Positions 1-9,995 of a stretch of 64,000 nt of DNA are shown piece by piece. Below the pieces are notes generated by a model. It searched no databases. It worked only from the letters and a program-made list of their open reading frames with translations, and had not been told where the DNA came from. The stretch lies in assembly GCA_029721435.1 (NCBI GenBank), contig CM056573.1:99563447-99627446 (forward strand), in the 5' to 3' direction. Position numbers and translations under genes: made by a program. How positions within the stretch are numbered: position 1 is the stretch's first letter; the number at the start of each line of letters is the position of its first letter. The DNA comes from Gymnothorax reevesii. Its lineage: Eukaryota > Chordata > Actinopteri > Anguilliformes > Muraenidae.

Positions 1-2100
1 TCAGTGGTAACTGGAAACCTGGATGCCGAAATGCTACTGACTTTGTGATTGGGAGATAGGTGGAGGGCGGCGAAGCAGGCAAAAACACAAAATGACAACA
101 TCAACATTAGTTGTGGGCTGCAACTTCGCTTTTGTAATGAGAATATTCTGGCTGGACTACTGTTGTCACTAATATAAGTATTTCAAATGAATATCATTCC
201 TTAATGTCTGGTGATATATCAGGGCCATTTCATGATAAATCAACATAGATTTCTAACATATTGCTCCTTTAAATACCCCCACACAGAATAATAAAAATAT
301 ATGCAGGATTGACGTCTTGTCTTTTTCAGTCTCAGTGACTTTGGACTTCAATGACTTTGTTGTACCATTGCCCCACTCAGGCGAGATGTAGAAAAATCTG
401 TATAGATTTCCTATGGAACGCACTCATTGGTCGTACATATTGTCAAATGCTGAAGTTGTCCATTGAAAATGTTAAAGGCACATACAACTGCTGCCTACTG
501 TAGTTAAATCTGCGGTCCTTGAGGCATTTTGCATACAGTCAGGTCGATCTGAGGAAGAAACATAAAATACCGCCTCTTCTGTGTCTGTGAAAAGATATCT
601 TCTCAATTAATTATATTGTTGGCTGCAATGTGTTCAGTAATGTTCTGAGAGATTACAGTTGGGCATACCAATATGGCGGCATGATTACTTCAAAATTATG
701 ACTCTCATTGTTGGTTGCCGGCTTGTGGATTTAAGTTCCTGGTCACCGTCTCCTTTCTGGTGGATTGTTGTTTTTTTGTCTTGCATCCTCTGTCACTGGC
801 GAATCTTTTCTCAAAACCAAGAATCCATTCATTGGGACAATTCCTCATGAGTTTTCTGTCCTGGCGAGTGGCTTTCTCTGCTCTTCTGTTCAAAGGAGTG
901 CACCTTCCCACTGTGCCCTGGCTTATTTGGCTTGCCATCCCAGTTACTAAACTCAGACCAGTCCTTTCAACACCGCCTTGCTTAGTCTTCCAGTCCTTTA
1001 ATACTCCTGTCTGATCATGGCCCATTCTTCAACAAACACATTAAAGCTCAGAAAACTCTTTAATGTTAGTAAGATTTGTTAATACAGGCCAACTTTGGCG
1101 CTTTCAGTGATTTTGCGTTTGGCTCTGTTCTTGGATACGTGACAGGAAATGGTAAACAGTGTTTAACCATTCAAATTTAAATAAATTGTATTTAATTAAA
1201 TTTGAATGTATGAAGGCTTTGTGTTGTGTTTTATGCCACCAAAACTCACAAAATAATGCAAAAACCACAAACAAGAGTTTTCATGACAGATTTTGAATGA
1301 GGCAACCCTCTCCCACCCACCTCTGGCACACACAGATCTCTTTTCCTGTCAGCTGAGAGCACACCAAACACCCCACAGTAAAAACTTGCAGGCTGTGGAC
1401 ATAGCGAGCGACGGGAGGCTTGGTTAAATACTTGACTCTGAAGTTCAGCTCACAAGCGAGAGCAAAGATGCTATTTGGGACATTTATAACCAGTGTTTCC
1501 ATTAACTGAGCATGCTCATAACACAGGGATCTTGATCCTGAGCATGATTTACATCTTGGCACTTGCATTGCAATTTAGGGCAAACGTGCATTATGTTTCT
1601 TTGTCTCGAGTCATAAGAGGGCATTTGGTGATGTATGTGAGTTCAATAGTTAGCAGCTTATTGCATACCAGTAAATGTTGGGGTGTTGCCACAAAATTTG
1701 AACTTTGTTCTTGTCTCTGAAAAAGTAAACAAATCACAGGACAAGACAGGGAACCAAAAGCCAGCCATTACATTTTAAAACTTCAACAGTTGTGCAAGAG
1801 TAGCTGATTTGTGAAATCAAATTTTTATTATTAAACTGCAGTATTAATCTTAAAGATGCAATATACAAGTTTGTTTTCAAATTCAAACAAAACAGATGTA
1901 GCTCGCCCCTCCCACCCATAGATCCCTCCCTCCCATGCTTCCGTAACAGTCAACTCTTGTTGGTGATTGGCTGGAACGGTTTATTATGTTGTGGGGCACA
2001 GCCTGTGCCCCTTGTGTTTATTTGCAGTTTGCGATGCCTGTGCGGTCTCCAGAGCCCGGGTTTTTTTTTTAACGTGAATTCAGGGGCAGGCAGCTAGCAG
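1..2100. other. No gene recognised
   Basis: AT-rich DNA with only short, unconvincing open frames on both strands (none above about 110 codons, none with a recognisable domain). I see no terminal repeats, SINE boxes or splice-bounded exon that I can defend. It may hold diverged repeats or host non-coding sequence. Confidence 0.6.
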
Positions 2101-2679
2101 ATTGTGGAGAGATTTCGGCAAATTGACACGAAGGGCTCTAATTTCCTGGCGCAGCGCAGGTGGCGTAGCGAAGCGCAGCCCGCGCAGTGGTAATTTCGTA
2201 GGGCGCAGCCCGCGTAGTGGTAATTTCGTGAGGCGCGCAGCCTTCGGTAGACCAAGGTGCGCCGAGATGGGTGTGGCGGCGTAGTAGGGGGAGGTGTCAC
2301 ATATTCATCAAGACGCAGTGACAATTTCGTAGAAAAAGTCTCTGCTGGAGTTGCGCAGAAAACTCGCCAGCTCCAACCTGGTTTAATTTCCGTGCAGTGG
2401 TAATTTGGCTGACCGGCGCAGAGAGCGCACACGTCACCGAAATCTCACAGGCAGGTTTCCAGAATGTCAGGCACATTTTAATGCAATAAATAATTACAGG
2501 AAGCACGATTTAATGTAACTATCTGAATAAGGACATAAATTATTGTATCTATATCGATTGTCCTGATGTCAGATTAAAGGCGGTTGCCACGAGTAATGGA
2601 AACTTGACCGGGCTTAATCAAAGCAGCTGAATCTGTGATGCAAACTAACGACTTCACATCTTTCTCAGCCAACCACAAA

Positions 2680-2682
<3 letters not shown>

Positions 2683-2715
<33 letters not shown>
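2683..2715. repeat. (TA)n microsatellite
   Basis: About 16 uninterrupted TA dinucleotides, lying just left of the nested MITE end at 2734. Confidence 0.95.
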
Positions 2716-2718
<3 letters not shown>

Positions 2719-2733
2719 ATGCTATGCTCATTG

Positions 2734-3351
2734 AAGCCGCTTGCACACTGGACGCGAAACGAATTTTTCGCCCGACTGATTACAGACAAAGTCAATGCAA
2801 AGACGCGATAGTTGGACAGGGTTTTAATATAGCTCAGTGTCCGAAAGTCATAAAAGTTCTAATTTTTCCGAGTATTCCAGGAATTATTAGACGTGGAAAC
2901 TTGGCCATTTTTGTGTTCGACCTTCACAAAATGCAAATTGATAGCTATCGACTTTTCTTGGTCTTTTTTGCCTATTCTTCTGTTTTCTTCCGTTGAAGAT
3001 AGCCAGCAGTCTTTATTCGGTCTTTCTTTTGAAAATTAGTCAGATGGACCGAACAGATTCACGCTTTATTTCCACTGCTGAGATAAAACAGTGCGTGAGC
3101 AAATCAATTCCATGACCATTGATAGTGTGAAGAAATTATCGCATGCACGATCAAGACTGTCCGACACGAAATGCAAAATACTCCATGTCCACCAGCCAGC
3201 AAAAAGTAAAAGTATTGAAATGAGAACAGATTTATAACGGGATATCCAACAAAGATAACCCGCTAAAAAATAAATCCCAGTGTTCATTGGATGTTCTGTT
3301 GTTAAAATGTTTCTTTTTATTCTTTATTTCGGTATCAATCTGTTCTAATCG

Positions 3352-3383
<32 letters not shown>

Positions 3384-3676
3384 GCTGTCAGACACGGAGG
3401 CATTGTACATTGTCCCATGCCAGTGTCGACTCGCTTTACTGAGCAGAGCTTAAACAGAAACATTGATTGAAATTCTCGGTACTCATCTTAAAGAACTGAG
3501 CCCTCTTATCAAAACATTCACGTTTAATATCGACAAGAGTCAGCAGATTTGAAGAAATTAAAAACAATAATAGACTGTCGGACACGGAGATTTATTAAAA
3601 CCCTGTCAGACTTTCGGGCACAAGACGCAATCTGTCGAGCGAAAAATTCGTTTCGCGTCCAGTGTGCAAGCGGCTT
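2734..3676. mobile_element. MITE-like element with AAGCCGCTTGCACAC ends (largest copy)
   Basis: The left terminus (2734-2786) and right terminus (3632-3676) are inverted copies sharing the core GGACGCGAAACGAATTTTTCG. Weaker inverted similarity extends further inward (ACAGGGTTTTAAT near 2815 against ATTAAAACCCTGT near 3596). No protein domain was found inside. The same terminal sequence recurs at 46137-46283 (a complete short copy), 47950-48050, 50045-50104 and 50125-50197, so this is an interspersed DNA-transposon family of unassigned superfamily. This copy lies inside the GC-rich element 2133-4099 and is probably younger than it. Confidence 0.65.
3357..3382. repeat. Poly-T run
   Basis: A homopolymer of 26 T. 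It could be the poly-A tail of a minus-strand retroposon, but no body is recognisable beside it. Confidence 0.9.
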
Positions 3677-4496
3677 AATACAAGGCTACTATAATTGTCA
3701 CTTCGGTTTTATCGTCTTCAGTGGGGAAAAGGAATACAGCCTGATTGCTATGATCTCGTACTGAGTTAAGATCGCATATTGAAAATAAATGTGTCACGTA
3801 TCTTGCATTGTTGTCCATGCATGTTAATCCCAAAATTTAAAGCAGCAACAGTTTGTAATTCATGGGAACACGCTATCCATCGTTTCTCTTGCCAGTGAGC
3901 AAGATTTGACTCGGCTGTGTCGCCTTCTTTGCCAACTTGCGCTGGAAGGAGGGGCAGAGGCGGGACAGAGGAGTTCTTGCGCCAGGCTACGCCGGGCACG
4001 AAATTGCCACATACGCCTGGACACACCCCGTTGGCGCGGCGCACCCTCCATTCGCCGCGCCTGCGACGCGCCTGCGCCTGGTCTACGAAATTAGAGCCCA
4101 AAAATATAATCACGCGGAAAACAAACAAACTTGCATAATGCACCTTTAACTGCTAAAATTGTGAAATTTACACGCTTCATATTTGATTGAGATTCACTAT
4201 CATTCACACAGCTGTTTCTCTGATACTACAGCACCCATTTTCTGACTGGCGGCTTATGTTAAATCGATAAAAAACACAAACCCCAATTCCAACAATGTTG
4301 GGATGTTGCGTAATACGTGAATAAAATCAGAAAACAATGATTTGCAAATACTTTTCGACCTCTATTCAATTGAGTACACTACAAAGACAAGATATTTAAT
4401 GTTCAAACTGATAAACTTTTTTTTATTTTTAAATATTCACTCATTTTGAATTTGATGCCTGCAACACGGTCCAAAGAGGCTGGGACAGGGGCATGT

Positions 4497-5100
4497 TTAC
4501 CTTTGAGTTACATCACCTCTCCCTTTAACAACACTCAATAACCATTTTGGAATTGAGGACACTAATTGTAGAAGCTTTGTAGGTGGAATTCTTTCCCATT
4601 CTTGACTGATGGAAAACTTCAGTTGCTCAACAGTCCAATGTCGTATTTTGCACTTCATAATGTGCCACACAATTTCAGTGGGAGACAGGTCTCGACTGCA
4701 GGCAAGCCAGTTTATTACCCGCACTCTTTAACTAAAAAGCCATGCACACGTGAAGAATGTGGCCAGGCATTGTCTTGCTAAAATTAGCAGGGATGTCCCT
4801 GAAAAAGACATCGCTTGGATGGCAGCATATGTTACTCCAAAACCTGCACGTACCATTCAGCATTAATGGTGCCTTCACAGATGTGCACACTACCCATGCC
4901 ATGGGCACTAACACATCTCCATACCATCACAGATGCTGGCTTTTGAACTTTGCGTTGATGACAATCTGGATGGTCCTTTTCCTCTTTAGCCCGGAGGACA
5001 CACATCCATGATTTCCAAAAACTATTTGAAATGTGGACTCGTCAGACCGCAGCACACTTTTCCACTTTGTGCCAGTCCACCTCAGATGAGTTTGGGCCCA
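4497..5100 (-). pseudogene. Tc1 family A transposase, C-terminal relic
   Basis: Minus-strand fragments encode the C-terminal catalytic portion of a Tc1 transposase. LACSRDLSPTEIVWHIM (about 4650-4705) corresponds to the usual [11 protein letters not shown] segment carrying the final catalytic Glu, and QEWERIPPTKLLQLVSSIP is the family C-terminal helix region. Upstream, RDIPANFSKTMPGHI (4750-4800) is a diverged remnant of the strand carrying the second Asp, in another frame. Coding breaks at 5134, where the family B element inserted; the N-terminus lies beyond it at 9996-10184. Stops and frameshifts exclude activity. Confidence 0.8.
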
Positions 5101-5619
5101 GAGAAGCCAGTGGCATTTCCGGGTGTTGTAGATACAGTGCCGTGAAAAAGTATTTGGCCCCTTCCTGATATCTTATTTTTTCGCATTTTTTTTGTCACAC
5201 TTAAATGTTTCAGATCATCAAACAAATTGTAATATCAGACAAAGACAACCGGGGTAAATACAAAATGCAGTTTTTAAATTACGATTTCATTTGTTCAGGG
5301 ATATAGGATATCCAAATCTACCTGGCCCTGTGTGAAAAAATTGTTTTAATTAAGCCACATTGGAGGGTCTTCGAGCATGAAGGGCCTGTTTCGGGTTATG
5401 CCACAGCATCTCAATCGGATTTAAGTCCAGACTTTGACTAGCCACTCCAAAACCTTCATTTTGCACCTTTAAGCCATTCAGAGGTGGACTTGCTGGTGTG
5501 TTACGGATCATTTTCCTGCTTCATAACCCAAGTGCGCTGAGCTTGAGGTCACAAACTGATGGTCGGGCATTCTCCTTCATTCTCCTTGTGGTAGAGAGCA
5601 GAATTCATGGTTCCACCTA

Positions 5620-5649
5620 TACTCAGCAACAAAAGTTTCTGTGACACCA
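5620..5649. repeat. Left terminal inverted repeat of the family D Tc1
   Basis: 30 bp, identical to the inverse of 7100-7129. The terminal bases next to the TA target are TACTCAGCAACAAAAG. Confidence 0.93.
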
Positions 5650-5818
5650 TTTATGTGTATGTTATAAATGACACGCAAAGATCTCAATGCAATCAATATG
5701 TTTATTTAACAGGAGAAACACTGACTTTTCAGTGCCAACGTCACTCAAAACGAAAAATGTCATTTTCATGCGTCATGAAGCACTTGTCTGACGTCTAACC
5801 AATTGTGACCTTCACACT

Positions 5819-6832
5819 TCAATACCGGGTGTGACTTCCTCGTGCCATGATGCAAGCAACGCATCTCCGGCGCAAGGACCGAATCAGATGTGCCAGAAAT
5901 TGCTGTGGGATGTCATTCCAAATCTGACGTAGACGTTGTCGCAATTCCTGGAGTGTAGCTGGCGGGTTATCCAACCGCCGCAAACGTTGATCCATCTCGT
6001 CCCAAAGATGCTCGATTGGGGACATGTCTGGGGATCTGGCTGGCCATGGCAGGACATTGACATGTTGTTGCATCAGATACTGCTGTACAATCCTTGCATC
6101 GTGTGGTCTGGCGTTATCATGTTGCAGCATTATTCCGGGACCATGTTGCATCAAAAACGGTACCACCAATGGCCGTAGCACTTCATCGCGATATCTTTGA
6201 CCTGTCAGATTTCCATCAATAACAAGCAAATCTGTTCTGTTTCTAGCCGTGATCCCTTCCCAAATCATGACACTACCACCTCCAAAACGATCAAATTCCT
6301 GAACACAGTTGTTGGCATAACGTTCTCCACGTCGACGGTATACACGTAAACGACCATCACATCGGTTAAGCATGAATCTTGATTCATCAGTGAAGAGTAC
6401 AAGATCCCACTGACGTTGGATCCACCGTCGATGTTGTTGTGCCCACTGTAGACGCAGTCGTCGGTGTTGTACTGTGAGTATTGGACGTCTTGCTGGCCGA
6501 CGTGGGACAATGCCAAAATGACGGAGACGGCGACGGAATGTCTGTGCAGACAGTCGCCTCAAACCAGGTATCGTTCTTGCAGTTATGGTTGCAGGTTGGA
6601 ATCGATTTCGGAGATGGGTTGTTCGAATCCAGTTGTCTTGTCTGGGAGGGGTTACTCGTGGACGCCTGTTGCGAGGACGGTCTCTGACATGTCTTGTCTG
6701 CTGATGACGCTGCCATAAGTTCCAAATGGTGTTTCGGTGGACATTCAGGCGATGAGCAACTTCCCTCTGCGAGGTTCCGGATTCAATCATCCCAATGGCC
6801 CTCCACCGATCATTTTCAGACAGTCTTGGCAT
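5819..6832 (-). CDS. Tc1-like DD34E transposase (337 aa, intact)
   Basis: A transposase of the Tc1 group that would excise and insert its own element at TA sites in the nucleus. It is uninterrupted from ATG (6830-6832) to TGA (5819-5821), and its length is typical of Tc1 transposases (about 340 aa). In order: a first helix-turn-helix (residues about 4-45, with SQREVAHRLNVHRNTIWNLW), an Arg/Pro-rich GRPR-like linker (51-64), a second HTH (about 66-115), then the catalytic domain. The triad is D149 (LFTDESRF), D239 (LQHDNARPH) and E274 (SPIEHLW); 34 residues separate the last two. The glycine-rich box is FGGGSVMIWEG (183-193), with Glu where Gly is usual. A basic, Arg-rich composition suits DNA binding and nuclear entry. 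It is the only gene in its element. Activity is inference; the sequence shows only that nothing obvious is broken. Confidence 0.93.
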   Translation of the reverse strand: MPRLSENDRWRAIGMIESGTSQREVAHRLNVHRNTIWNLWQRHQQTRHVRDRPRNRRPRVTPPRQDNWIRTTHLRNRFQPATITARTIPGLRRLSAQTFRRRLRHFGIVPRRPARRPILTVQHRRLRLQWAQQHRRWIQRQWDLVLFTDESRFMLNRCDGRLRVYRRRGERYANNCVQEFDRFGGGSVMIWEGITARNRTDLLVIDGNLTGQRYRDEVLRPLVVPFLMQHGPGIMLQHDNARPHDARIVQQYLMQQHVNVLPWPARSPDMSPIEHLWDEMDQRLRRLDNPPATLQELRQRLRQIWNDIPQQFLAHLIRSLRRRCVACIMARGSHTRY

Positions 6833-7099
6833 TTAGAGGGTAGAGTTCCTGATCCGAAATGGCTGTGTTTTCGATAAGTGATGCTTCCGTCGTTCATCAG
6901 GCACAATGTGAACATTCCAAAAATTCTCCTCTTTTATTGCCATCCACAAGCATGATTTACGCACATTTTCACGTGCAAAGTCATTTTCTCGCATTTTCAT
7001 GATTTCCATTTCAATGTTGTGTTTACGTGTACTGTTTCAGTCTGATATCACCATGTATGACAATTTCATAATTGCGTTATGAAAAATAATTAACAATAT

Positions 7100-7129
7100 T
7101 GGTGTCACAGAAACTTTTGTTGCTGAGTA
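7100..7129. repeat. Right terminal inverted repeat of the family D Tc1
   Basis: The perfect inverse of 5620-5649, followed by the TA duplication at 7130-7131. Confidence 0.93.
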
Positions 7130-7654
7130 TATTACGGCAAGTTGTCCAGGTCCTGAAGCAGCAAAGCAGCCCCAGACCATCATACTAATGGAGCTTGTCA
7201 TAAATTCTGTTAGGCACGGAGTCAAGCTTGGTAACTCTAGTAGCCGCTTCTCGAGCTTGAATCACCTGAGTGCTCTTGGATGTCAGCTGATTTGCCGTCA
7301 CATGATTGCTCGAATGATATGCTAGTTTACTTAAGCTCGCATTCTGAGCAGAGGCTCAGCAGCATGTACGCTTAACATTGCTGCCACCAGAAACGGAGCC
7401 ACTCGTGACAAGTTTCGTGGTTTTCGTTATCACTGCTACTTTTATAACATGCTTGTTTTGGTTACTGCATTTCGGTGATTTGCTGTGGTTTGATGTCACG
7501 CTCAAGGCACGAAGCGTCACTCCACAGCACGCATGTCATGTCATTCACCACAACATACACTTCAATTATTATAGGTGTCTGCCTTCATGTTATTTACTTC
7601 AAATTATATAGTATAATTTTTATGAATCTACTTTGAGAGGACTACCACTACATT

Positions 7655-7925
7655 TTGAATATTTCTCTTGTGTTTGGCTTCAAGAGAAATTGTGCCAGCC
7701 GCTGGGCTGTCAAGACACATAATGCACTCACATAGAATATTTCTCTTTTGTTTGCCTTCAAGAGAAATTGTGCTAGCCGCCGGGCTGTCACAACACATAC
7801 TACACTTCATATAGATTATTTCATTGCACACAGCTTCAAGAATTGTGCCAACCACTGGGCTGTCTCGGTACACTCACATAAGATATTTCTCTTGTGTTTG
7901 GCTTCAAGAGAAATTGTGCCAGCCG
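7655..7925 (-). repeat. Tandem array of a 78-bp hairpin repeat (4 copies)
   Basis: CAAGAGAAATTGTG.C.AGCCG recurs from 7681, 7759, 7837 and 7905, giving periods of 78, 78 and 68 bp; the last two copies are partly deleted. Each full unit carries TCTCTTG and CAAGAGA a few bases apart, so it could form a stem-loop. Read on the minus strand, units 1-2 stay in one frame and give a repeating peptide with DSPAA..TISLE. The same repeat is found in the opposite orientation at 35922-36388. Confidence 0.85.
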
Positions 7926-8536
7926 GATCATTTGTAAAGACCCCGGCCAAAATGGAGATTTCTGATAATGCTGTTTATGTATTGTTGCATAAACTGGGTG
8001 AAATGGGTTTTAGGTTCTGAAACGTCGCAGAATGCGCCAGAAAATGCTTAACATCATGTAAGCGACCTATCAGTCCATGCAAACTAACTTTGCGCCATAT
8101 TTATTGTTGGAAGGAACAGGGAGTCGCGCATCTTATTCGTTGTTGTTGTCAATTCTGAGGATTCTGATTAGCTGGCATGGCTTTATCCTTCTCCTTACAC
8201 TGACAAAACAGCACATGACAAAACAATTATTGTTTATTAGCTTGACATTCAGGCTTCATAAACAATTCAGTTTGAAATTGAAGGCAAAACACGTAGCAAA
8301 TGCGCAAATCGCAGGAGAATATTCTTGCTTTACGATGCGTCATGTCATCTGTGATACCTTTCCTAAGAACAAAATGCTTCATCAGCACCCGTAAAGTTAT
8401 GTTCCCCGCAATTTTTGTAAAATAGGGGCAGCATAATAACTTTCTCAAGTGAAATTTGGAGAACACTGTTGCTTCTAATTTCACTACGAACAGGATCACA
8501 GGTAAAGAAACGCATTTCATAAATGCAGCAGCATCA

Positions 8537-8629
8537 GTGAACAAACGCAACCTCATATGAAAGGTAAGGCAACGCACAGTATAATACTGTGCGTTGCCTT
8601 ACCTTTCAAACAAGGTTGTGTTTGTTCAC
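8537..8629. repeat. Long palindrome, 46-bp arms, 1-bp centre
   Basis: The left arm (8537-8582) and right arm (8584-8629) are inverse copies over 46 bp with only a few mismatches, around a single central base at 8583. The arm begins GTGAACAAACGCAACC and its inner half, GGCAACGCACAGTAT, matches exactly. Such a structure can form a cruciform, or mark two transposon termini meeting head to head. Confidence 0.9.
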
Positions 8630-9029
8630 CGAAATATTTATCAAGCTGCCTAAAAAGATCGCACGTATCAAAAACACAATTTGAAGACATGTTTCAATGA
8701 TGGTGAGTGAAGCCAGTTTCCTAGCGATAATGCGGAAGTATGTTGTCTTTCACAGAGAGGATTCCCTCTGACCAATCAGTGGGCTGCTGTGTTGTCACGT
8801 AACATATTTAAAATTTTTCAGCAGCAAGTAATAGGCCAGTCAGTTATAGGCCTGCAGGTTATTTATGAGTGGGGCCAAGTAGGCCTGAAACATTTTATTT
8901 ATAATTATTTTAAACTGTGCTTTGTTGGAATGTCAATGCTAAATAAATATATTCATAATTTTGTAATTGATTTATTCTTTGAAGCATGAATATTAATTTA
9001 TGCAATTGCAATCCCCTGATAGCCATAAA

Positions 9030-9122
9030 TGCAGTGGTACAAAAAATTGGCGTAATAATTTCTTTCGGTGTTTCGGTTTTGGCCAAAAAACCTTGTAATT
9101 TTTTTTTTTTTTGGCATCCCTA
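9030..9122 (-). mobile_element. Probable hAT terminal fragment
   Basis: On the minus strand it begins TAGGGATGCC and continues into a poly-A stretch and then TTTTGGCCAAAACCGAAACACC. This resembles the terminus of hAT elements common in fish, which begin TAGGGATGC followed by CCGAAA repeats. No opposite end was recognised at 7.2-9 kb, so this may be a solo end. Confidence 0.45.
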
Positions 9123-9134
9123 GTAAATACCTGG

Positions 9135-9455
9135 CTATGTGTAAACATGGCCTGAATCATGAACACTGACTTTAACTGAGGCAAGTGAGGCCTGCAGTTC
9201 GTTAGATGTTGTTCTGGGTTCTTTTGTGACCTCCTGGATGAGTAGGTGATGCGCTCTTGGAGTAATTTTGGGAGGCCAGCCACTCCTGGGAAGGTTCACT
9301 ACTGTTCTGTTTTCTTCATTTGTGGATAATGGCTCGCACCGTAGTTCACTAGAGTCTAAAAGCCTTAAAATTGGTTTTGTCACCCTTTCCAGTCGGATAG
9401 ATTTCAATGACCGTTTCTTATCTGTTCTTGAATTTCTTTAGATTGCGACATTATG
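9135..9455 (-). pseudogene. Tc1 family B transposase, N-terminal relic
   Basis: The minus strand encodes a diverged N-terminal region. NLPRSGWPPKITPRAHHLLI (about 9230-9290) is the linker and second HTH start, followed by QEVTKEPRTTSNELQASLAS. Coding then runs into foreign sequence near 9160. The start would lie at about 9453 (the family start codon), but the first helix-turn-helix is deleted or frameshifted. The centre, including the first catalytic Asp, is missing. The remaining catalytic part is scattered over 5135-5619 and 7130-7190. Not functional. Confidence 0.8.
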
Positions 9456-9995
9456 TGTTGCTTTTTGAGATCCTTTAGTCTACTTCACTTTGTCAGACAG
9501 GTCCTATTTAAGTGATTTCTTGATTCAACAGGTCTGGCAGTAATCAGACCTGAGTGTGACTAGCGAAATTGAACTCAAAATGTGGTCAATCACAGTTATT
9601 TCATGATTTAACAAGGGGGGCAATTACTTTTTCAACTAGGACTGGGTAGGTTTGGATAGCTTTTTTCCCCTCAATAAATGAAATCATCACTTTAAAATTG
9701 CATTTTTTATTTACTCGGGTTATCTTTGTCTAATATTAAAATTAGTTTGATGATCTGAAACAGTACATGTGACAAATATACAAAAAAACAAGAAATCAGG
9801 AACGGGGCAAATACTTTTTCACGGCACTGCATATGGCTTTCGCTTCACATGGCAGAGTTAAACTTGCACCTGTAGATGTAGCAACGAACTGTGTTAACTG
9901 ACAATAGTTTTCCAAAGTGTTCCTGAGCCCTCATGGTAATATTCTTTACAGAATTATGTCGGTTTTTAATGCAGTGTCGCCTGAGGGACAGATGG

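Larger units (their letters stand above)
2133..4099. mobile_element. Putative non-autonomous DNA transposon with GC-rich inverted ends
   Basis: The left end begins GGGCTCTAATTTC and the right end, read on the opposite strand, begins with the same 13 bases; both continue into GC-rich, CpG-rich sequence containing GGCGCAG-type motifs. The left arm also has internal direct repeats (gcgcagcccgcg..agtggtaatttcg, about 2175-2230). No transposase frame is visible. The interior is occupied by a second inverted-repeat element (2734-3676), a TA microsatellite and a poly-T run. The ends resemble hAT-type teleost repeats beginning GGGCTCTA, but I could not find a convincing 8-bp target duplication, so the superfamily is inference. 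An alternative is two separate solo ends in opposite orientation. Confidence 0.45.
5620..7129 (-). mobile_element. Complete Tc1/mariner family D element, 1,510 bp
   Basis: The element begins TACTCAGCAACAAAAGTTTC and ends with the exact inverse; the two terminal repeats are identical over 30 bp (5620-5649 and 7100-7129). TA duplications lie at 5618-5619 and 7130-7131. Joining the flanks restores continuous family B transposon sequence, so this is a simple, precise insertion. It contains one long minus-strand gene (5819-6832) covering two thirds of its length, with about 170 bp and 300 bp of untranslated flank. Abundant intact CpGs, identical ends and an open frame all suggest a recent insertion. 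Confidence 0.93.
7190..9160. other. Foreign 1.9-kb block inside the family B Tc1
   Basis: Family B transposase sequence stops at about 7190 and resumes at about 9160, with roughly 250 bp of transposon missing. The replacing DNA has no defensible gene. It holds a four-copy tandem repeat (7655-7925), a long palindrome (8537-8629) and, at its right edge, what looks like a hAT terminus (about 9030-9122). It may be one unknown DNA element or a composite of several insertions plus a deletion. No matching inverted end was found at its left edge. Confidence 0.55.
5135..9829 (-). mobile_element. Tc1/mariner family B copy, itself interrupted
   Basis: The left end CAGTGCCGTGAAAAAGTATT and the right end (other strand) CAGTGCCGTGAAAAAGTATT match as inverted repeats; TA precedes the left end (5133-5134) and lies near the right end. 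Recognisable element DNA is 5135-5619, 7130-about 7190 and about 9160-9829. The first gap is a clean family D insertion at a TA (removing it restores the continuous family B sequence). The second gap, about 7190-9160, replaces roughly 250 bp of the transposase centre with unrelated DNA. The transposase reads on the minus strand: N-terminal region 9135-9450, and the VWGCFAASGPGQLAV segment at about 7140-7190. Confidence 0.85.

Noticed and set aside
5936..6178. Plus-strand frames opposite the intact transposase
   Set aside because: Antisense shadows of the 337-codon gene.
7655..7925. CRISPR-like array
   Set aside because: The units are contiguous tandem copies without unique spacers, and the context is a vertebrate genome.
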